Source: Sphingomonas cavernae (GTDB lineage Bacteria; Pseudomonadota; Alphaproteobacteria; Sphingomonadales; Sphingomonadaceae). From it: a stretch of 64,000 nucleotides of DNA. The notes beneath the pieces were generated by a model. That model searched no databases, was not told the origin of the DNA, and saw nothing but the letters and a program-made list of their open reading frames with translations. This document shows, piece after piece, positions 58,507 through 64,000 of the stretch (position 1 is the first letter of the stretch; each line of letters starts with the position of its first letter). A program made the translations under genes and the position numbers. The stretch covers positions 1-64,000 of the forward strand of contig NZ_QYUM01000002.1 in NCBI RefSeq assembly GCF_003590775.1, read 5' to 3'.

Positions 58507-59124
58507 TCAATAACCCATCAGGCTGAGGACTTCCTTGCGGCTGCGCTCGTCGTCGCGAAAAACGCCCATCATCCGGCTGGTCGTCATACCAACGCCTGGC
58601 GTGCGGACGCCGCGCGCGGTCATACAGGCATGGGTCGCCTCGATGACGACCGCGACGCCGTGCGGCTGGAGGTTTTCCCAGATGCAGTCGGCAACCTCCG
58701 CGGTCAGGCGCTCCTGCACCTGCAGCCGGCGCGCGAAACCGTGGAGCACACGCGCGAGCTTGGAGATTCCGACGACGCGGTCCCTGGGCAGATAAGCGAT
58801 CGACGCCGTGCCGATGATCGGCGCCATGTGATGCTCGCAATGCGACTGGAAAGGGATGTCCTTCAGCAGCACCACCTCGTCATAACCGCCCACCTCCTCG
58901 AAGGTACGCGACAGATGCAGCGACGGATCCTCGCCATAACCCTGGCAATATTCCCGCCATGCACGCGCGACGCGCTTGGGCGTGTCGAGCAGCCCTTCAC
59001 GCGACGGATCGTCCCCGGCCCAGCGGATCAGCGTACGGATCGCTTGCTCAACATGCTCGGGCACCTCGACCTTCGCGGGCGAACGGACAAGGTCGCCATC
59101 TGCGGGTGACGCGGAATCGGTCAT
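58507..59124 (-). CDS. folE: GTP cyclohydrolase I (FolE type)
   Basis: Makes 7,8-dihydroneopterin triphosphate for folate synthesis. The 205 residues show the zinc ligands Cys96 and His99 in SHCEHHMAPIIG and a Cys near 167 in THACMTARGV, plus GISKLARVLHGFARRLQVQERLT. The layout is the zinc-dependent IA type. It is single, convergent with the YczE gene. Confidence 0.97.
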   Translation of the reverse strand: MTDSASPADGDLVRSPAKVEVPEHVEQAIRTLIRWAGDDPSREGLLDTPKRVARAWREYCQGYGEDPSLHLSRTFEEVGGYDEVVLLKDIPFQSHCEHHMAPIIGTASIAYLPRDRVVGISKLARVLHGFARRLQVQERLTAEVADCIWENLQPHGVAVVIEATHACMTARGVRTPGVGMTTSRMMGVFRDDERSRKEVLSLMGY

Positions 59125-59428
59125 GAAACTCCCCTTGGGTTACCGTATCGCCGCTAGCACGCGGAACGCAGGAGGCCAAATCGCCCCAATGATCCTGCAC
59201 CTGCACCTGACATTTTGGCGCTGCAGCGAAAAAATGACGCTACGGTAGCTTGGCCATATTCAAGTCTCGTCTTTATTTGCAACCGATTCATTGCTGCACC
59301 AGCACCCAAACGCGCCTGAATCCAAAGTTATCCGCGGTTGACGGCGAAAATATTTATGCAACATTCGTGCGGAAAACCGCACCAAGCGGCTGGCCCACCA
59401 AGACGGGCCAACAGAGAGGGGAAAAACC
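59125..59428. other. Intergenic region between divergent folE and the TonB receptor gene
   Basis: These 304 bases carry no convincing gene. The half next to the receptor is AT-rich (AAAATATTTATGCAACATTC near 59350) and is the likely promoter region; TTGACG at 59338-59343 is a possible -35, but no matching -10 stands at the right distance. A ribosome site AGAGAGGGG precedes the receptor start. Open frames here are short and lack support. Confidence 0.5.
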
Positions 59429-62377
59429 ATGACGAAGCTCGAATTGCTTGCGGCGTCCGCGTTGGCGCTGGTGATCGCAAATCCCGCGCTGGCGCAGGAC
59501 ACAAGCGCCCCGACTGAAAGCCAGGGCATTGCCGACATCGTCGTTACCGCGCAGCGCCAAGCCGAACGGCTTCAGGATGTTCCCATCGCGGTGTCCGCCT
59601 TCTCCGCCGAGGCGCTTGAGTCGCAGCAAATCGAAAATGCGACTGATCTCCAGCTCTCTCTGCCCAACGTCACCTTCACCAAGACCAACTTCACCTCGTC
59701 GAGCTTCACAATCCGCGGCATCGGCGACCTGTGTGTCGGCATCACTTGCGACCAGGCGACCGCGATCCACGTCAACGACATGCCGCTGCTGTCGACCCGA
59801 CTTTTTGAGACCGAATATTTCGATCTTGAACGCGTTGAGGTCCTGCGCGGTCCGCAGGGGACGCTGTTCGGGCGCAACGCAACGTCCGGCGTGGTCAACT
59901 TCATCACCGCCAAGCCCGACCTGACCGAATTCCAGGCATCGGGCAGCTTCGAATACGGCAATTTCGAGTCGTACAAGATCAACGGCATGGTGAACTTGCC
60001 GATCGGCGACACATTCGGCGTCCGGCTGGCGGGCTATTATCTGAACCGCGACGGCTATACGAAGAACTTCTACGACAACAGCCGCATTGATGGCCGCGAC
60101 CTCTACGCGATCCGCGGCTCGGTACGCTGGGAGCCCTCGTCCTCGACGACGCTCGACCTGATCGGCTATTATTTCCGCGAAAAGGACGATCGGTCGCGCA
60201 TTCAGAACCAGCTTTGTAATCGCGACCCGACCGGCATTCTGGGCTGTTCGCCCGATAAGCTCGAGAACGAGACGACAAACGGCAACTCGACGCTCGCGGC
60301 GCTGCTCTCCTCCACCGAGTTTCTCCGCGTCGCATCGGCCGCTTCCGGCGGCGCGCTGGGACGCTTCGGTCTGGGGAGCATCTACGGCCCCGACGTCTAT
60401 GCGAACTTCGCCAAGCCCGATGGTCTTCGCAACGTGAATATCGATTTTGCGCCGACCTATTTCGCCGAAGAGTATCACATCATGGGCCGGTTGCAGCAGC
60501 AGCTCGGCGACACGCTCTCGCTGACCATGACCGGCGGTTACACGCACAATACGGTCGACTCGCGCACCGACTACAACCTTGCGGTGGAGGCGCCGCTCGC
60601 GAACAATCCCGGCCTTCTCCAGCTCAATGCGCTTGGCCGCACCGGTATCGGGTCGCCCTTCGCGTTCCTCGACCCGGTCCGCCGGGCGCTGATCCCCAAC
60701 GGGCCCGCGGGCGGCGTCTGCCAGTCCGACGCGGATCCCAACGGCGTGGGCGTCTATGGTGGCAACGCGATCGGCTGTTTCGGCCAAAGCCTCGATTTCG
60801 ATCGGTCAAAACTCACGACGCGCCAATATGCGATCGAGGGCCATATCGACAGCCAGTTCGACGGCATGTTCAACTTCCTGCTCGGCGCGAACTATCTGGA
60901 CAGCGAGACCAAGGACAACAGCTACTACGTCAACGCCTTCGGCCTCGACTATGGCACGGGCATTCTCGGCGCGGCGAACACCGGGGGCGCCGCCTTTTTC
61001 GGCACGCCCTTCTTTCGCAACGAATCTGCTCTTTTCCGCCTGAAATCCTACGGCATTTTCGGCGAAGCCTATGCCGAGTTCAACGACCGCCTCAAGCTGA
61101 CCCTTGGCCTGCGCTACAACAACGACAAAAAATTCGTCAGGGCGCGCACGACGCTGCTCACCGATTCGCGGAGCCAGTTTCCGGCGGTTCCCTTCGGCTC
61201 CGACAGCTTCTCCGACGCGCTCAACTACGCGTTGCTGGATTTCGATGCCAACACCCCTGGCCTGCAGGAATATGCCGAGAACCGCGTCAGCTTCGACAAG
61301 TTCACCGGACGCGCGGTGCTCGACTTCAAGATCACCGACGACAACCTGCTCTATGCGTCCTATTCACGCGGCTACAAATCGGGCGGCGTCAACCCGCCGC
61401 TGTCGCCGATCTTCGCGGTGCCGGTCACCTTCGGTCCCGAAAGCGTCGACTCGTTCGAGATCGGTTCGAAGAACACCTTCCTCGACGGCACGCTGCGCCT
61501 GAATCTCACAGGCTTCTACTACAAGTACAAGGATCTTCAGCTCAGCCGCATCGTCGCGCGCACCTCGGTCAATGACAATGTCAGCGCCGAGATTTACGGT
61601 CTCGAGGCCGAGGCGATCGTCAGCCCCGTGCGGGCGCTCATCGCCAATCTCGGCTTCAGCTATCTGCATAGCAAGGTGTCGAACGACAAGTTCCTCGGCA
61701 ATCCGCGCGACGCCTCTGGCGGCCGCTCGGACGCGGTGATCATCAAGGACATCCAGAACGCGTCGAACTGCGCCGTGGTCCCAACCACCGCAGGCAACGT
61801 CGTCGGCGTGAACACCTATGTCGCGGCCGTCAATACCGGTCTCGGCCTGCGTGCCCCGGTGCAGGTGCCGGGCACCAACACCACGGGCGCCTTCTCGATC
61901 TGTAGCGCTCTGGCAGCGACGGCCGCCAACCCACCCGCTGCACTGCGAGCGCTGTTCGGTGTACCGACGGGCGCTCTGCCCTTCCAGGTCCTTGGCAGCG
62001 GTGTAGAGGTCAACATCAAGGGCAACGAGCTGCCGCAGGCGCCAAACTTCAAATTCTCCGCCGGCCTGCAGTACACGCTCGATTTCGAGAACGGCATGTC
62101 GCTCGTCCCGCGCATCGACATGACCTACACCGGCGAAAGCTATGCGAGCATCTTCAACGGCAATATCGATCGCATGCCGGGCTATGAGGTGATCAACGCG
62201 CAGGTTCAGTTGAACGGAGAGGACAATCGCTGGTTCGTCCGCGCCTTCGTTCAGAACCTTACTAAGAACAACGCGATCACCGGCCAGTACGTCACCGACC
62301 AGTCATCGGGTCTGTTCACCAACGTGTTCACGCTGGAACCGCGTCGCTACGGCCTCGCCGCCGGCTTCAAGTTCTGA
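59429..62377 (+). CDS. TonB-dependent outer-membrane receptor
   Basis: A 982-residue receptor with signal peptide (1-22), TonB box IVVTAQR (37-43), plug domain (about 45-165: VPIAVSAFSAEAL, RGIGD, VEVLRGPQGTLFGRNATSGVVNFITAKP) and a 22-strand barrel ending in EPRRYGLAAGFKF with the usual terminal Phe. Cys102 and Cys107 in the plug could form a small disulfide loop. The ligand is unknown: the sequence is of the large sphingomonad group for glycans, aromatics or siderophores, and no catabolic genes adjoin. Confidence 0.95.
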   Translation: MTKLELLAASALALVIANPALAQDTSAPTESQGIADIVVTAQRQAERLQDVPIAVSAFSAEALESQQIENATDLQLSLPNVTFTKTNFTSSSFTIRGIGDLCVGITCDQATAIHVNDMPLLSTRLFETEYFDLERVEVLRGPQGTLFGRNATSGVVNFITAKPDLTEFQASGSFEYGNFESYKINGMVNLPIGDTFGVRLAGYYLNRDGYTKNFYDNSRIDGRDLYAIRGSVRWEPSSSTTLDLIGYYFREKDDRSRIQNQLCNRDPTGILGCSPDKLENETTNGNSTLAALLSSTEFLRVASAASGGALGRFGLGSIYGPDVYANFAKPDGLRNVNIDFAPTYFAEEYHIMGRLQQQLGDTLSLTMTGGYTHNTVDSRTDYNLAVEAPLANNPGLLQLNALGRTGIGSPFAFLDPVRRALIPNGPAGGVCQSDADPNGVGVYGGNAIGCFGQSLDFDRSKLTTRQYAIEGHIDSQFDGMFNFLLGANYLDSETKDNSYYVNAFGLDYGTGILGAANTGGAAFFGTPFFRNESALFRLKSYGIFGEAYAEFNDRLKLTLGLRYNNDKKFVRARTTLLTDSRSQFPAVPFGSDSFSDALNYALLDFDANTPGLQEYAENRVSFDKFTGRAVLDFKITDDNLLYASYSRGYKSGGVNPPLSPIFAVPVTFGPESVDSFEIGSKNTFLDGTLRLNLTGFYYKYKDLQLSRIVARTSVNDNVSAEIYGLEAEAIVSPVRALIANLGFSYLHSKVSNDKFLGNPRDASGGRSDAVIIKDIQNASNCAVVPTTAGNVVGVNTYVAAVNTGLGLRAPVQVPGTNTTGAFSICSALAATAANPPAALRALFGVPTGALPFQVLGSGVEVNIKGNELPQAPNFKFSAGLQYTLDFENGMSLVPRIDMTYTGESYASIFNGNIDRMPGYEVINAQVQLNGEDNRWFVRAFVQNLTKNNAITGQYVTDQSSGLFTNVFTLEPRRYGLAAGFKF

Positions 62378-62398
62378 CGCGGCAAGCCGCGCAGATGC

Positions 62399-62431
62399 TG
62401 CCCTGGTCCGCAAGGACCGGGGCATTTTTTT
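62399..62431 (+). terminator. Rho-independent terminator after the TonB receptor gene
   Basis: TGCCCTGGTCC and GGACCGGGGCA pair (one mismatch) around a GCAA loop and are followed by seven T residues, 22 bases after the stop. Confidence 0.93.
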
Positions 62432-62491
62432 GCCCTTGGCGCTGCCCTTGCCCTTCACGACAGGTGGCGTGCCTTCGATATGCGAGAAAGG

Positions 62492-62568
62492 TGGTAGCGG
62501 AGGAGGGACTTGAACCCCCGACACGCGGATTATGATTCCGCTGCTCTAACCAGCTGAGCTACTCCGCC
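62492..62568 (-). tRNA. tRNA-Met (anticodon CAT), probably elongator
   Basis: On the minus strand: acceptor GGCGGAG/CTCCGCT (first pair G-U), D-arm GCTC/GAGC, anticodon arm GCGGA-ATCATAA-TCCGC with anticodon CAT, T-arm GGGGG-TTCAAGT-CCCTC, discriminator A and encoded CCA (62492-62494). The paired first position and the absence of three G-C pairs in the anticodon stem argue against the initiator. An Ile tRNA with modified CAT is the alternative. Confidence 0.93.
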
Positions 62569-62639
62569 CCATGGGCCTCGCGCTTGGTGCGCGGACGGGC
62601 GCTATAGTCAGCGCCGTCGGGGTGGTCAACAGGCCATTG

Positions 62640-63116
62640 CTATCCAAAGCGATGTCGCGATAGCGGCTCCCATAGCCCACCGCGATAACGCCACGCGGCG
62701 AGCCCCGCGATTGCGAGCGGACGCGGCCTGAACGCCTGCTCCAGAGTATCCGCGAGCGCCCTCGCCGCACTTGGCTCGACCTTGTTCTGGATCGTGATAT
62801 GCGGCCGCCAGCCCGCCTGATCCTGCACGATCAAGAGCCCATGAAAATGTTCGGCAAGCTGCGCGCGAATCTCGTCGAGCGCGGGGCTGCCCACGCGCAG
62901 TGCGACGCCCCGGTCGAGCCGCATCACGCCCGTGACGCGTGCGGCCGGCGACGGCATGCCGCGCGTCGCAGCCGAAAGCTGATCGCGAAGTTCGGGCTCG
63001 ATAGCAGGCGGCAGGTGCTGGAACAGTGTCAGGTGCGCGGGCACGCGGTTGTGCTCCGCCGGGTAATGCGCGCGCCGCAGCCCATCGAGCCATGCAAAAT
63101 CCGCGTCGCCGAACAA
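62640..63116 (-). CDS. 2H phosphoesterase (2'-5' RNA ligase/LigT-like)
   Basis: At least 158 residues with the two HxTx motifs of the 2H superfamily: HLTLFQHLPP (His28, Thr30) and PHITIQNKV near residue 106. Members open or close 2',5'-cyclic phosphate links on RNA or nucleotides. The start is doubtful: TTG at 63116 lacks a ribosome site, while the same frame stays open upstream (APIIVSALFG fits the family) to the kup stop codon, where only an ATA is available (63143-63141). The frame overlaps or abuts kup. Confidence 0.82.
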   Translation of the reverse strand: MFGDADFAWLDGLRRAHYPAEHNRVPAHLTLFQHLPPAIEPELRDQLSAATRGMPSPAARVTGVMRLDRGVALRVGSPALDEIRAQLAEHFHGLLIVQDQAGWRPHITIQNKVEPSAARALADTLEQAFRPRPLAIAGLAAWRYRGGLWEPLSRHRFG

Positions 63117-63139
63117 CGCGGAGACGATGATCGGGGCGC

Positions 63140-64000
63140 CTATATCTCGACCTGGCTGCCGAGTTCGACGACGCGATTCGTCGGCAGCTTGAAGAAGTCC
63201 ATCGCGCTTTCGGCGTTGCGCATCATCCAGGCGAACAGCCTTTCACGCCACAGCGCCATGCCGGGCCGGGCCGAGGGCAGCAGCGTCTGCCGCGCGAGGA
63301 AGAAGCTGGTGTCCATCATCTTGAACTCGGGCCCGCAGCCCGTGGTCAACCTGAGCGCCTCGGGAACGTCAGGCTCCTGCATGAAGCCGTAGCGGATGAC
63401 GAGGCGGTGGAAGCCGTGACCGAGGTCCTTCAGCCCGCAACGCTGCTCCATCGCGACATAGGGCACGTCCTCGATCTTCACGGTCAACAGGATGACGCGC
63501 TCGTGCAGCACCTTGTTGTGCTTCAGATTGTGGAGCAGCGCATGGGGTACGCCGTCGGCGGTAGAGGTCATGAATACCGCCGTGCCGGGCACGCGCGTCG
63601 CCGAGTTCGCGGCCGAGTTGACGAACACCGCGATCGGCATCGCCGCTTCGCGCATCCGGTCCATCATCAGCTTGCGCCCCTTTGCCCAGGTCGTGAGCAG
63701 CGTGAAGGCGAACAGGCCGACGAGCAGCGGGAACCAGCCGCCATCGGGCACCTTGGTCAGGTTGGCTGCGAAATAGGCGGTGTCGACGATGAAGAAGACG
63801 GCGAGCACAACCACAGCGATCGCCTTGTTCCAGCGCCACAGGCTGAACAGCACGACCGCGAGCAGGCAGGTGTCGATGAACATCGCCCCCGTCACCGCGA
63901 TGCCGTAAGCCGCCGCCAGATTGCTCGACGAACCAAAGAACAGCACGAGCAGGATCACCATCACCATCAACGCCCAGTTGATCACGGGGATATAGATCTG
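63140..64000 (-). CDS. kup: Potassium uptake protein Kup (3' part; runs off the window)
   Basis: The visible 286 residues are the C-terminal part of a KUP/Trk-type K+ importer. They begin with [44 protein letters not shown] (last helices), then a pair of membrane helices and the cytoplasmic tail ([45 protein letters not shown]), the Kup signature. The first half lies beyond base 64000. Together with the channel at 30.3 kb it gives the cell at least two K+ pathways. Confidence 0.96.
   Translation of the reverse strand, partial: QIYIPVINWALMVMVILLVLFFGSSSNLAAAYGIAVTGAMFIDTCLLAVVLFSLWRWNKAIAVVVLAVFFIVDTAYFAANLTKVPDGGWFPLLVGLFAFTLLTTWAKGRKLMMDRMREAAMPIAVFVNSAANSATRVPGTAVFMTSTADGVPHALLHNLKHNKVLHERVILLTVKIEDVPYVAMEQRCGLKDLGHGFHRLVIRYGFMQEPDVPEALRLTTGCGPEFKMMDTSFFLARQTLLPSARPGMALWRERLFAWMMRNAESAMDFFKLPTNRVVELGSQVEI

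Noticed and set aside
59250-59432. 60-codon plus-strand ORF upstream of the TonB receptor
   Set aside because: No ribosome site and no motif; the sequence looks like AT-rich promoter DNA. An upstream ORF role could not be supported.
62492-62568. Reading the CAT tRNA as initiator Met or lysidine-modified tRNA-Ile
   Set aside because: An initiator should have an unpaired first acceptor position and three G-C pairs in the anticodon stem, neither seen here. The Ile form is less likely from the overall sequence but cannot be excluded without comparison.

Overview
The window is a high-GC chromosomal segment of an alphaproteobacterium, most likely a member of the Sphingomonadaceae (Sphingopyxis/Sphingomonas type). 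The grounds are an RcdA/DUF1465 gene beside two YdcH genes, an UrcA-family secreted protein, a large TonB-dependent receptor, a DksA with a single zinc-finger-region cysteine, and short dispersed inverted repeats whose arms read like TGAACTTGTTTCAGGGTC. No phage, plasmid, transposase or CRISPR array is visible. Most of it is ordinary, densely packed housekeeping DNA.

Layout. 1-12.5 kb: SPOR/Sel1 protein, divergent serB and miaA with overlapping start codons, then ilvB-ilvN-ilvC, bioF-bioD-bioA, a YceI protein, leuA and acylphosphatase. 12.5-16 kb: a patchy region of small hypothetical genes, repeats and partial copies of the mutL 3' end, then mutL. 16-21.7 kb: the rod-shape operon mreB-mreC-mreD-mrdA-rodA and tRNA-Lys. 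22-31.8 kb: MBL hydrolase, nitronate monooxygenase, rcdA, two YdcH proteins, PilZ protein, dksA, a Ser-rich PEP-CTERM-like protein, host-attachment protein, serS-surE, K+ channel and DUF1761. 31.8-43.3 kb: rimO, a double retropepsin-like protease, LysR, UrcA, an M17 aminopeptidase with an amidohydrolase, MarR, an NlpC/P60 hydrolase, argC and an alkylsulfatase. 43.3-48.2 kb (minus strand): fabD, a GxxExxY gene, fabG, acpP, fabF, mltG. 48.3-53.5 kb: a MacAB/TolC-like efflux operon. 53.5-64 kb: diguanylate cyclase, rpsF-rpsR-rplI, divergent yczR/yczE, folE, a TonB receptor, tRNA-Met, a 2H phosphoesterase and the 3' part of kup.

The most interesting signals are regulatory. The leuA gene is preceded by a leucine-rich 19-codon leader ORF whose end pairs perfectly over 11 bases with a downstream segment. 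The last 16 codons of miaA, just upstream of ilvBNC, are rich in Ile, Leu and Val encoded by AT-rich codons and are followed by competing hairpins. Together they suggest ribosome-mediated attenuation of both branched-chain amino-acid operons, with the ilv leader embedded in frame in miaA. A second signal is a GxxExxY gene wedged between fabD and fabG and bounded by 27-bp near-perfect inverted repeats, which looks like a small mobile cassette. A third is a set of three diverged copies of the mutL 3' end around a small putative lipoprotein gene.
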